NCBI GenBank assembly: GCA_947579665.1
Contig: OX388346.1
Coordinates: 94,366,615-94,430,614, forward strand
DNA: 64,000 nt
Source of the DNA: Sympetrum striolatum
Taxonomy: Eukaryota > Arthropoda > Insecta > Odonata > Libellulidae
Direction: 5' to 3'
The translations under genes and the position numbers were made by a program. This document shows positions 33,680-45,790 of the stretch, piece by piece (position 1 is the stretch's first letter; each line of letters opens with the position of its first letter). The notes beneath the pieces are model-generated. The model ran no database searches. It had not been told where the DNA came from and was given only the letters and a program-made list of their open reading frames with translations.

Positions 33680-34905
33680 TAATGGGCGTTCTAACTCGAA
33701 AACTAAAAGTCGTATCAATACCAAACTTCATAGATAGTACTGTTGTGAGTGCTGTCAGAGTTGATTAGTTTTTGGAGTAAATCCGTTAACCGGAAGTCGA
33801 GCTTTATTCATTAAAGCTCATTTCCGGTTTTCAAAATATCTCCATAAATATGATATATACGTCTATTGTATTACTTATAAAAGTTTTAGATAGTATAATT
33901 TACTATAACTTTTGTATTTAACATATTTTTGTATCACCGGTTCATTAGGAGTTATTCGTGAAATACTGATAAACCGGAAGAAGATGATTATGTACTTTGT
34001 GGGCGCTCTAACATGAAAACTATTTGTCGGATTAACACTAAATTTCATACATATTACTTTTATTACATTCGTTAGAGTTGATTAGTTTTTGGAGTAAATC
34101 GGCTGACCGGAAGTCGAGCTTCATTCTTCAAAGCTCATTTCCGGTTTTCAAAATATCTCCATAAATATGATATTTAGGTATATACTATTATTTATAAATG
34201 TTGTTGAAAATTTAATTTACTATAACTTATGTATGAAACATATTTTTGCATCACTGATTGTTTAGGAGTTATCCATGAAATACTGTTAAACCGGAAGTTG
34301 CTGATTATGTACGTTGTGTAAAGCTCATTTCTGGTTTTCAAAATATATCCATAAGTATGATATATTGGTATATTGTATTCCTTATAAAAGTTTTAGATAA
34401 TATAATTTACTATAACTTTTGTATTTAATATATTCTCTCTCATGAAAACTATTTGTCGTTTCAACACCAAATTTCATGTATATTACTTTGGTTGTTGTGA
34501 TTAGAGTTTATTATTTTTTAGAGTATATCATTGAACCGGAAGTTGAGCTTTACTCTTCGAAGCTTATTTCCGATTTTGCAAAATACCTCTATAAATATGA
34601 TATTTAGGTATATACTATTATTTTTAAAAGTTTTAGAAAAATTACTCTACTACACCTTTTGTATTAAACATATTTTTGTATCACTGATTGTTTAGGAGTT
34701 ATTCGTGAAATACCGATAAACCGGAAGTTGCTGATTATTTACTTTGTGGGCGCTCTTACCTGAAAACTATTTGTCGTATCAACACCAAATCTCGTACATT
34801 TTATTTTGGTTGGTGTCATCAGAGTTGATTAGGTTTTGGAGGATATCGGTTTACCAGAAGTCGATCTTTATTTTTGGAAGCTCATTTCCGTTTTTGAAAC
34901 ATTTC
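33680..34905 (+). repeat. right part of the split ACTTTCTCC repeat, with ~340-bp internal units
   Basis: Continues the copy begun at 26507. It holds successive diverged units of 'gtgggcgctct..', '..gagttgattagtttttgga', 'aaccggaagt(c/t)g' and '..catttccggttttcaaaatat'. CCGGAAG occurs at about 33791, 33975, 34111, 34294, 34537 and 34722. The right terminus (GGAGAAAGTCATGTGCTGGC) is missing, so the 3' end is truncated near 34900. Confidence 0.85.
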
Positions 34906-35332
34906 ACCATTAATCCTTAAGTAGTCTCGTGGGGTCAATGTGACATCAGGCGCTATATTACCGTCGGGATCACAGAAACTAATGAAGATATTTCAACCAA
35001 ATTTTCGTTTTGTAAAAATGTTGTACATGTTATAATTATCTGAGGATTTTCTTAATGTCAAGTTATAAGAAGTATGCAATTTTAGCAGTGCTACCAAATT
35101 TACTGAAATAAATTTTAATAATTATCTAAACATTATTTCAACAATTTTTAAGCACCTATACATAAAATAATTCATAGGTATTTTAAAGATTTACTGAATA
35201 TTTTAGGAATGAATCTATAATGTTTAAAATGCTATTACAGTTCACAGAATACCTTACTAATGCTCACTGAGTAAATATGTGTTGATATAGTTTCAATATA
35301 GTAACAAAGAGCTACGCATTAATTTGTTTTTT
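34906..35332. other. noncoding, nothing recognised
   Basis: AT-rich stretch between two ACTTTCTCC repeat copies. Confidence 0.35.
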
Positions 35333-35455
35333 TACTTTCTCCATATACGAAGTATAGAGAAAGTATTGTTTTCATGAAAAAATTCGACTTCGAGATTTCA
35401 ACGGAAATACATATTTTGGGGTCCCTAGAACACGTTTTGACCATTTTCGGAATGA

Positions 35456-35490
<35 letters not shown>

Positions 35491-36352
35491 TAGTGGGCGC
35501 TCTAACGTGAAAACTATTGGTCGTATCAATACCAAACTTCATGTATAGTAGTGGTGTGTGTGCTGTCAGAGTTCATTAGTTTTTGGAGTAAATCGGTCAA
35601 CCGGAAGTCGAGCTTGATTGATTAAAGCTCATTTCCGGTTTTCAAAATATCTCCATAAATATGATATATACGTATATTGTATTACTTATGAAAGTTTTAG
35701 ATAATGTCATTTACTATAACTTTTGTACTTAATATATTTTTGTATCTGCGGTTGATTAGGAGTTATTCGTGAAATACTGATAAACCGGAAGAAGATGATT
35801 ATGTACTTTGTGGGCGCTCTAACATGAAAACTAATTGTCGGATCAACACCAAATTTCATACATATTACTTTTATTACAGTCGTTAGAGTTGATTAGTTTT
35901 TGGAGTAGATCGGTCGCCCGGAAGTTGAGCTTCATTCTTCAAAGCTTATTTCCGGTTTTCAAAATATCTCCATAAATATGATATTTAGGTATATACTATT
36001 ATTTATAAATGTTTTAGAAAATAAAATTTACTATAATTTTTGTTTGAAACATATTTTTTTATCACTGATTGTTTAGGAGTTATTCATGAAATACTGATAA
36101 ACCGGAAGTTGCTGATTATGTACTTTGTGGGCGCTCTGGGCTCTATGGGCGAAAGGCCAAATTCATCTTTTTTCATCGAGCATGTCCCGAAAAACATTAT
36201 TTATAATTTTTGTGACGTAAAAGATAATAATATATAAATTAATCACTCATCTTCCAAGTTTATATTGAATATAGAGTTCGAAATTACTGTCGTAGATAAA
36301 TATTTACATCTTATATATGGAGAAAGTCATGTGCTGGCCACATCAGATTTTT
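35333..36352 (+). repeat. ACTTTCTCC repeat, long subtype, full copy (copy 3)
   Basis: About 1.02 kb. The left end TACTTTCTCCATATACGAAG forms a hairpin with the following GTATAGAGAAAGTA. (TG)n lies at 35459-35489. Internal units carry CCGGAAG/CCGGAAGT. The right end is TATATGGAGAAAGTCATGTG followed by CTGGCCACATCAGATTT. The outer ACTTTCTCCATATA and TATATGGAGAAAGT are inverted, so the element behaves like a small TIR or fold-back transposon. An open frame at its right end (36040-36237) is not recognised. Confidence 0.85.
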
Positions 36353-39300
36353 ATGATAATAAGAATGGATAACCTACCGATCATGCTGTGGTTCCCTTTC
36401 TCAAACTGAGTCATTCGCTTTCACTTGCTTCGCCATCGGTTTGCGTTACGTCAGCAATTTCTCACAATTCTAAGTGAAGTTGGCACTTCTATTGAAGAGC
36501 AACCATTCAGAAAGTTTAAGTTATTAAAAAAATATGCTGTTATTAGCAGTTGTGTGAATCGTGACATGCTAGTGTAATTACAGAAACCCTTACGTCCTTT
36601 AGATTTGAAATTACGTTTAATTGCAGGGGACGAAATAATTGAGTTTTTACAAACTTTTTTTTGTATTTTTATAACAATTTTTAATTTGTGTTGTCGCGAT
36701 TAATCTACATCATATCATTGTTTCCACGGATGGTGTGAATTCATCTATATATTCTACTTAATTAGGTTGCATTATGGGCTCTCCTTCTGCAAATAAACTC
36801 TATTTTTTATACAAGCCAATCTATTTGAGTTTCTTTTGATATGTCGTCGTAGTTGATGTGGTGGAAGAAAAGGTCACGCAGGCCTAACCTCACTTATTAA
36901 TGGAGCCGAAAAATTAACCAATAGCTGTGAATAGTGCAAAATATAATCGTTTTTATTTAGTTGGAATATCAAGATGCATATCCAAGACAACTTTTTTGAT
37001 TTTTTCATGAACATAGAAATGCTTCAAGTCTTCAAGTACTATTTACGAGTAGTGATTGTATGACTATGAAAAAGTTTCATGGTCATACAATGGAAAACAT
37101 TTCCATGCTTAGCTACGGTTGCCCTTCAACAGTGAAGTCCTCCTAAGCTCAGATGAGCTTATCAGGCGGTGCTTCACCGAGGCAACAGAAACAAGGAACA
37201 CACACAACCAATCCCTGATCAGATAAATCCGATCAACCAATATGATATTTATTACCGAAAGCAAGTTTTCCAAATGGCACGTATCCTTTTGTTCGATATT
37301 TGGATGAGTATATAATATTTATGGAACAAGTAGTTGTAGTCGAACGCTACAAAAAGTCCCTTCAAAGCCTCTAATGCAATTTCTTTAAGATTAAAAATAG
37401 TTATCCTATTTACTAACATATGAGTCAATCCGCGAAATTATGCTTTCTTGCAATTTAAACGGGATTACTAATTTCCTAGCCTCAGATCGTGAGCTTCCAG
37501 ATAAGTAAATTCTCCTGATCAGGGAACTAATCTTTGGTAGGACAAGCTATTTCGGTCAATTTAGAAAGGGTAAATCCATTGAGAAGAATTTCCGACGGTT
37601 GCTCATCCTTGAACGTATGCAACCGTTAAGTCTTTTAGGGACTGCGAAACGAAGGAAGTGGGCCTTCAGAAGTTGCTTGCATAAATGATTAAGGGCAGTA
37701 CCTTTCGCTGCCGCCCTGCTTTCCATCCGAACGGACACCAAAAGCAATAAAGAAAGTAAATAAAAGTTGCAGAGGACAACTCGAAGGAGCGGCTTACTTG
37801 TTTTCTCGTTTCTTTGGAATCAGAAAATACGCATAAAATCGACATAAAATTTGGTACAAATCCGTGGCTTCACCGTTGCTGTGTTTCCAATACGAGGTAT
37901 TTAAAGTATTCGTGAAGTCTGTCCATTTTGAGAATCAACACTCTTCGAAGAATGTGAAATTCAAAATTAAGGCTGAAGGCTTCATCACGTCCTCATGTTA
38001 ACTATAACACTCGCGTCCCTTGCCTTTGGTTCACTCTTTAACTCCTATTTCCTATGCTATATTTGGTTAATATGAAAGCTATCTATTTGACAAACTTTCA
38101 TCCATACCTTTCAAATTTGCTTTTACAATCACACATGAGGTAAGAAATAAGATTTATTTATAAAATATTTAATTTTCCGTAGTCTTGACGATGGCACGGA
38201 TATCAAGTTTCAAATAAATCATTTATTTATTTAATTAATTAATTAATTTATATTCAAATAACGCTGCGATTAGGCCATCGGTGGCAGCGGTGTTGGGGGA
38301 AATACTAAATTACAAAGGATTCGCCCAAAGACAGGAGGAAACCCCTCCAAAAACCTCCCGCAGGCAATACTTTTATATATATACATGCACAATAGATAAT
38401 ATAACATTAATACCCAATAGATAATAATACAACATTAATATTACAATTATTAACATTACAAAAATATAGAAAGTACAAACAGATTTAAGCTTATTTTGAA
38501 AAGTTTTTACATTGTTTGGCATTCATTACATTAGGGCACTTATCAGCTATTTCTGAAGTACTAGCGATATCTGTGACGAAATATGACACAGATAATAATA
38601 CATTTTAGTAATCCTACTTTCCTAATTATTAACTTATTTATTTACATGCGGTAATAAATTCTTTGAATTCAGACCGGAGACTAAGCGATGTATATATGAA
38701 AGGCCATCCCTTTCAACGGAAAACACACAATAAAATATTCATTAGTGTTTGAATATTCACGTATCTTAAGTAACCCGTTGTAGCAGAATTCCAGAACTCC
38801 ATACTTCTTCGGTGTTTTTTTTACAAATTCGGTCGCTTAGATCATGCAAATACACATAAGAACGAATATCGTCATGTCTATGAATTTCCAGTAATAATTC
38901 TTTAAACGTTTTCCGAAAGAGAAGGTATCCACATTGATGCACTTATCTTTGACAGATGACCAGGATTATAGAACGCTGCCTTTTGGGTCCGTCAACCGTG
39001 GACATGTACGCTGCAAAACTCTCACATCATAGAACTCGTTTTTTAAGGACGGCTTTTCGCCTATAAGCTGGATTTCCAACGCTTCTCAAAACCTGATCGG
39101 TCTGCTTTTGAAGGATTCCTGCACCGAGGCCACGATTAAACATGGAGTACTTTTCGATCGCCTTCCAAACCTCCATCTGCAAGTAGGTCAAGAAATATGA
39201 CCGCAATTCGGCGGAAAACGGGAATTTGGAGGGAACCGGGAGTATAATGTCTCCTTTTAAGGAACCTCATCCTTTTTCACCCGTCTTTTCCATGGGTGCG

Positions 39301-40864
39301 GTTTTACACGGCGAGGAAATAGAATTCGTCCCAAATGCACGAGGTGTAAATATTCATGCCTTAAGCGAGTTCCTCGATAGTGCGAAAATTACCTGCAACT
39401 TTAATATTAATGGGATTTGATGTTACTGCCTCGACAGAAAATTATTCCACGAATTAAGAGTCAATCCAAGGGAGAGGTAAAACATAATCCTATCCCTGAG
39501 TGACAAGTCAATTTCGAATCGACTATGCATCAAAAGCATAGCAGTTTGTTGAAAATCTTAACCATATAATTCCTACACTGTGGACATTGCACTCGTTGAA
39601 GAAGTTAAAAAGAAGACGGTTAAATTGAACTAAGCCTTTTAAATTACTCACGCAGTAGTTCCCTGGAGAACGCTAACAGAAGACTTCTTCTTTCTGACAC
39701 TGGATGCAAGAATGCACAACCAGAGGAGCATCTGAGACCATCCATTTTCTGATTGTATAAAGTAGGTCATTGAGGTTTTCAATAGTAATTATTTTTATTT
39801 TCTGAAACCCATTAATTTCCGTGGATGAAAATTTCAATTTATTTTCAAAGTGATTTCCAATTGAAAGTATTCAATAATTCATAAACAATATTTCGAGGAC
39901 AGCTCAGCTCTAACATTTAAGTTTGTGTTTTCCACTTCTTTAGCCTTGCAAATGAAATATTTTACTCCCCTAAATTTGAACAGTGGATGACTCGATAAGA
40001 ATTTCACGAATCAAAGTAATCGGTTTTTGTAGTCACATGAACTATACCAGAATGATATATTGTATATTCGAGAAATTCAGGAGGCAGAATAATTTTAATT
40101 TCAAATTTGCCATTAGTTATATGAATGTATATTCTAAATGGATTTTCTCATTATTAACACCATAATGACGTATTTTATGCAACTTCCACGATGTTTCATT
40201 ATGGAATAGGAAAGATGATTGATTATATGTCTCCTGCCTATCTTTGTCAGTTCCTCTGTTAAAGTGGAATCTATAAATGTATGTTTCTTCCTCCTCATTA
40301 ATTAAATTCAGTTGAAAGAGAAAACGCAATCATAGGAAATACCAACCTCAGATTAATGTTGAAGGTATTTTTTGCTTCCCTTGAAAGCATTTTCTTCTTT
40401 AAATTCCTGTGAGGAGGTGAAGGTAAATGAAGATTCAAATTGAAATTCTTTTAATCTATAAGTGATATTGAGAGTGTAGCTGTTTCATCTCTATAGTAAT
40501 ATAGAGAATATATTATGTGAATTGATAGGCAAAACTTTTTGTCTTTTGTACTGACAAGGTCGGGTAAGCTAAATTCACCTCATCGTATATGAATGAATAT
40601 TGAGATAAAGGACGTTTCAGATGTGAGACGCTATCAATGTACTCTCTCCGTGTTAGTTCTAGAATTATTCCTTTAAAATACAGAATATTGTTTCTTTAAT
40701 TCGAAACAAATCATATAGTTTAAAACTAAAAGAGAGATATGGCCGCTTATTTCTTCTCTTTGATTGAAAATGTCTGTTAAAAATTCGAAAGTGAATGTAT
40801 TATGCATTTAATAACTCTTTGCTTGTCCGGTGTATTAGCGTATTTGCTGTTAAACCATGTAAAA
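36353..40864. other. noncoding; one near-perfect hairpin and simple repeats
   Basis: No gene recognised. Notable items are a hairpin at 37056-37090, an AATT/TTAA run near 38225-38250, and a higher-complexity stretch at 39050-39480 whose 64-codon frame (39226-39420) has no known motif. The block 38265-38370 ('ccatcggtggcagcggtgtt') may be a retroelement remnant. Confidence 0.35.
37056..37090. repeat. 16-bp hairpin with 3-nt loop
   Basis: TTGTATGACTATGAAA, loop AAG, TTTCATGGTCATACAA. One G-T wobble, otherwise fully paired. Confidence 0.85.
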
Positions 40865-40913
40865 AGATCTTACGTATACATTGGAAGTTGATATGTGGTA
40901 TACGTTATATATA
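40865..40913 (+). repeat. left copy of the direct repeat bracketing TAE cluster B
   Basis: The core GTATACATTGGAAGTTGATA and flanking bases recur with only a few changes at 49372-49422. The pair brackets the whole 40920-49292 cluster. Confidence 0.75.
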
Positions 40914-40919
40914 TATACA

Positions 40920-42013
40920 TACGAGTAAAATGTAGCTTGCATACTGCAAGCAGATCGACAACACTAATTTCATGTCGGCATCATATCGGGAAGGCCGTCA
41001 AAAGAAAAATAAATGGATTGAAAATATTCTGATCATTCGCTGCAATTTATTCGTCCGGCATCGAACCCGGGTCTTCCTGGTGATACTTACTATGCAGCAC
41101 AATATAAGTTCACCATCTCTAACTATCTGTGAAAATTCAAGCAGAAATATTATCTGCAACTGCCTCAAACGACGTTCTACTTTTCCCTTATATCCCTTAT
41201 GAGAGAAAAGTTTATATGCTGTGGCATCGAACTCAGTAACAGTATGGTCCTATCTATTTTATTTTCATAAAGTAAATCTTAATATACATCTTCTATGTGA
41301 GAAAGAACTACCAATCATATCGATAAATGCATAAAAAAAATTATGAAATGTTACCCCAATGTATTATATATGGGGGATATATTTACCGCCCTGCATCGAA
41401 CCCGGGTCTTTTTGGCAATACCTTCTATGCAGCACAACTGAAAATCACCATCTCTAACTACATATGCAAATTCAAGCAGAAATATTGCTTTTAAATGCCT
41501 CAAAGACGTCCTACTTTTCCCTTGTATTCCTTATGAGAGAAAAGTTATTGTGCTCTGGCATCGAACCCAGCAATAAAACGGGCTTATGAATTTTTTTTTC
41601 TAAAACTAATTCTTACCGTATATCTTACAGCAAAGTACGAACTTCCTATCATTTTGATAAGTGCATCAAAAAAAATAAAGAAAAAGTACTCCCATGTATT
41701 TTAAAGGGCAGATATTCGCATCGTCCTAGCATCGAACCCAGGATATTTTCCGTAAAAGTCATTTATGTTTTCGATAGATCTTAACTATATATATAGGCTC
41801 CTAGAGATTTAATTCTCTACCTATCCGGGAAGTATTTTTTTTAAATTCCTGAATATATGAGCAATGCATTTAAATGGAAAAAATTAAGACTTTGGGCCCC
41901 TCTGGTATCGAACCCATGACACTGAGGTTCAAAGTCGCAATTTTTCTGGAGGTTACACGTCGTAAAAATTTCAAGTCAATGACGCTTATGGTTTAGCCTG
42001 TGAATTTGTATCC
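40920..42013 (-). repeat. T-arm array element copy B1 (type II)
   Basis: Full-length copy whose middle units differ from type I. B-box-like cores lie at about 41061, 41227, 41396, 41560, 41732 and 41908. Unit 3 (from 41391) is a close copy of unit 1, including 'tatgcagcacaac' and 'attcaagcagaaatatt'. Unit 4 is a close copy of unit 2, including 'ccttatgagagaaaagtt'. This shows duplication of a two-unit block. Confidence 0.88.
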
Positions 42014-42058
42014 TCTCTATCTATTATATATAGATGCTTCTCCGGATTCATTCATATA

Positions 42059-42293
42059 TACGAGTAAAATGTTGCTTGCATACTGCAAGCAGATCGACAA
42101 CACTAATTTCATATCGGCATTAAAACGGGACGGTCCTCCAAAGAAAAAAAAGAATTGAAAATATTCTTAGAATTCGCTTCAATTTAAGTGTCTGGCATCG
42201 ATCCTGGGTCTTTCTGGTGAACTTACTATGCAGCACAACAGAAGATCACTATCTATAACTATGTGTGAAAATTCAAGCAGAAATATTGTCCTC
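42059..42293 (-). repeat. T-arm array element copy B2, internally deleted
   Basis: Only the hairpin end and unit 1 (B-box-like core near 42200, mutated to TCGATCC) remain. The sequence jumps near 42288 directly to the element's far-end phrase TCCTCTCTAT. It is a solo-unit derivative, about 235 bp. Confidence 0.8.
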
Positions 42294-42347
42294 TCTATAT
42301 ATATATCTATTATATATAGATGCTTCTCCGGATTCATTCATATATCA

Positions 42348-43453
42348 TACGAGTAAAATGTAGCTTGCATACTGCAAGCAGATCGACAACACTAATTTCA
42401 TGTCGGCATCATATCGGGAAGGCCGTCAAAAGAAAAAAAATGGATTGAAAATATTCTGATTACTCGCTGCAATTTATTCGTCCGGCATCGAACCCGGGTC
42501 TTCCTGGTGATACTTACTCTGCAGCACAATAGAAGATCACCATCTGTAACTATCTGTGAAAATTCATACAGAAATATTATCTGCAACGGCATCAAACGAC
42601 GTCCTACTTTACCCTTATATTTCTTATGAGAGAAATGTTTATGTGGTCTGGCATCGAACCCAGGAATATTACGGTCTTCTGAAAACTGTTTTCTTAAACC
42701 AGTTTTAACCATACATCTTCCAGCCAAGCACGAACTTCCTATCATTTCGATAAGTGCATCAAAAAAATAATGAAATACTAACCCTATGTATTTTAAACGG
42801 GAGACATATTTACCGCCCGGTATCGAACCCGGGTTTTTCTGGTAAAACTTCCTATGCAAGATAATAGAAAATATTATTCTTTAACTATGTGCGAAAATTC
42901 AAGCAGAAATATTGGCTGCAACTGCCTCAATCGAAGTCTTACTTTTCCCTTATATTCCTTATGAGAGAAATGTTAATGTGCTCTGGCATCGAACCCAGGA
43001 ATAGTACGGTCTTAGGAAAATTTTTTTCTTAAACCAATTGTTACCTTACACTTTCCGGCTAAGCACGAACTTCCTATTATTTCGAGAAATGCACCAAAAA
43101 ATAATGAAAAACCGCTCCCATGTATTTTAAAGGGCAGATCTTTGCATCGTCCTAGCATCGAACCCAGGATATTTTTTGTGAAAGTCATTGATGTTTTCAA
43201 AATTCCAAGACCATAAATATAGGCTCCTTGAGTTTTATTTCTCTACTTATCCGGAAAGTATTTTTTTTTTATTCCCGAAAATCACGGCAATGCGTTTAAA
43301 CGGGAAAAATCAGGACTTTGTGGCCCTCTGGAATCGAACCTATGACACAGAGGATCAAAGTCGCTTTTTTCCTGGGGGTTTCACGTTATGGCCAATATGT
43401 CATAAATATTTCAAGTCAATGACGCTTGTGGTTTAGGCTGTGAATTTGTATCC
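42348..43453 (-). repeat. T-arm array element copy B3 (type II)
   Basis: Full-length type II copy. TCGAA cores lie at 42488, 42654, 42823, 42989, 43158 and 43334, giving spacings of 166, 169, 166, 169 and 176. The alternating 166/169 fits the duplicated two-unit block. It begins TACGAGTAAAATG plus the hairpin. Confidence 0.88.
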
Positions 43454-43518
43454 TATCTATATAGCTATATATATGAATGAATCCGGAGAAGCATCTATAT
43501 ATAATAGATATATATATA

Positions 43519-44594
43519 TACGAGTAAAATGTCGCTTGCATACTGCAAGCAGATCGACAACACTAATTTCATGTCGGCATTATATCGGAACGGCCCTCAA
43601 AAGAAAAAAAAGGGATTGAAAATATTCTTAAAATTTGCTGCAATTTAATCGTCTGGCATCGAACCTACGCCTTCCCGGTAAACCTTCTATGCAGCACAAC
43701 AGAAAAATACCATCTTTTACTATGTGTGAATATTCAAGCAGAAATATTGGCTCCAACTGCCTCAAACGACGTTTTACTTTTCAATAATGTAAATGGCTAT
43801 CTGGATTCGAACCAAGGACTATCTAGGAAATCTAAAACATATTTTTCAAATGGATCAATGCTCTCTATCTATATGCGTAATTTCATGTTTTAATATTATT
43901 GGGAATGGGTATAAATTAATTCTAAAATATCGGATATTTAACTGATTGTAGAGACGCCTGGTGTCTAACCCAGGAAATATTGGTAGCTTTGAATGCACAG
44001 TATGTCTTATTAGAACTTCATCTTGTTTCATACAAAGTTTAAAGTCGATATCATGCCGAGAAGTACCTAAAACCTAATTCTGTTATCTCCATAAGAAATG
44101 CTTTGAGGAATGTAAATGACTCTCTGGGATCGAACCAAGGACCATCAGCGAATATGTAAAATTTGATTATGAAAAATATTTATGATCTCCAACTCCATTT
44201 CGAATTTCAAGTTTCCATGCCATCGGGAAAGGGTCGAAAAAAAATCTTAAAAATCGCCACAATGCTTTTAAACGGCCGATTTTTGCCTTGACCTAGCATC
44301 GAACCCAGGATATTTTCAGTAAAACTCATTTATGTTTTCGATAGATCATGACCATATTGAAAGGCTCCTAGAGTTTCGATTCTCTATCTATCAGGGAAGT
44401 ATTTTTTAAAAATTCCCGAAAATCTAAGCAATGCATTTAAACGGAAAAAATCGGGACTTTGGGGCCCTCTGGAATCGAACCCATGACACTGAGGATCAAA
44501 ATCACAATTTTTCTGGCGGTTAATTATTATGGCCAATACGCAGTAAAAATTTGAACTCAATCACGCTTGTGGTTTAGGCTGTGAATTTGTATCC
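43519..44594 (-). repeat. T-arm array element copy B4 (type I)
   Basis: Full-length type I copy with cores near 43660, 43808, 43967, 44130, 44300 and 44475. The third motif is altered (GTGTCTAACCC in place of GTGTCGAACCC). Confidence 0.87.
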
Positions 44595-44670
44595 TATCTA
44601 TCTATATACCTATCTATATACCTATCTATATCTATTAAATATAGATGCTTCTCCGGATTCATTCAAGGAT

Positions 44671-44705
<35 letters not shown>

Positions 44706-44706
<1 letters not shown>

Positions 44707-45780
44707 GATACTAATTCACAGCCTAAACTATAAGCGTCATCGACTTGAAATTTTTACCACGTATTGGCCATAACGTATAACCGCCAGAAAAATTGCGATT
44801 TTGAACCTCGATGTCATGGGTTCGATTCCAGAGGGCCTCAAAGTCCCGATTTTTCCCGTTTAAATGCATTGCATTGATTTTCGGGAATTTAAAAAAAATA
44901 CTTGCCGGATAGGTAGGGACTTAAAACTCAAGGAGCCTATATATATGGTCGTGATCTATCGAAAACATAAATCAGTTTTACGGAAAATATCCTGGGTTCG
45001 ATGCTAGGTCGGGGCAAAAATCGGCCGTTTAAATTGCATTGTGGCGATTTTTAAGATTTTTTTTGGACCCTTTCGCGATGGCATGGAAACTTGAAATTCG
45101 GCATGGTGTTGGAGATCAATAATAAAGTTCAGGATCAATTTTTACATATTCGCTGATCGTCCTTGGTTCGATCCCAGAGGGCCATTTAAATTCCTCAATG
45201 CATTTCTTACGGAGATAACGGAAACAAATTATAGGTACTTCCCGGCACGATAAAGACTTCAAACTTTGCACAAAGAAAGATTAAGAGTATAAAAATCAAA
45301 CTGTGTATTCCCAGTTGTCAATGTGTCCTGGGTTCGATACCAGGCGTCTCAAATATCAGTAACTGATCCGATTTTCAATAATTATTTTGAACCCTTTCCC
45401 AACAATATAGAAACTTGAAATTCGGCATGTAGAATGAGATCATAAATACCTTTCAGAAACATTTTTTATATTTCCAAGATCGTCCTTGGTTCGAATACAG
45501 AGAGCCATTAAATTGGTGAAAATGAGAACGTCTTTTGAGGCAGTTGTAGCCCATATTTCTGCCTGAATTTTCACACATAGTTAGAGATGGCGATGTTCTA
45601 TTGTGCTGCATAGTAAGTTCAATAGTAAAGACCCGGGTTCGATGCCAGACGATGGAATATCAGTGAATTTTAAGAACAATTTCAATCCATTTTTTCTTTT
45701 GATGGCCGTCCCGATATGATGCCGACATGAAAATAGTGATATCGATCTGCTTGCAGTATGCAAGCAACATTTTACTCGTA
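44706..45780 (+). repeat. T-arm array element copy B5 (type I)
   Basis: Full-length copy in the opposite orientation to B4. Cores lie near 44820, 44998, 45168, 45333, 45491 and 45638. It ends with the hairpin and TTTTACTCGTA. The preceding 44660-44705 is a GATA microsatellite. Confidence 0.87.
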
Positions 45781-45790
45781 CCTATCTATA

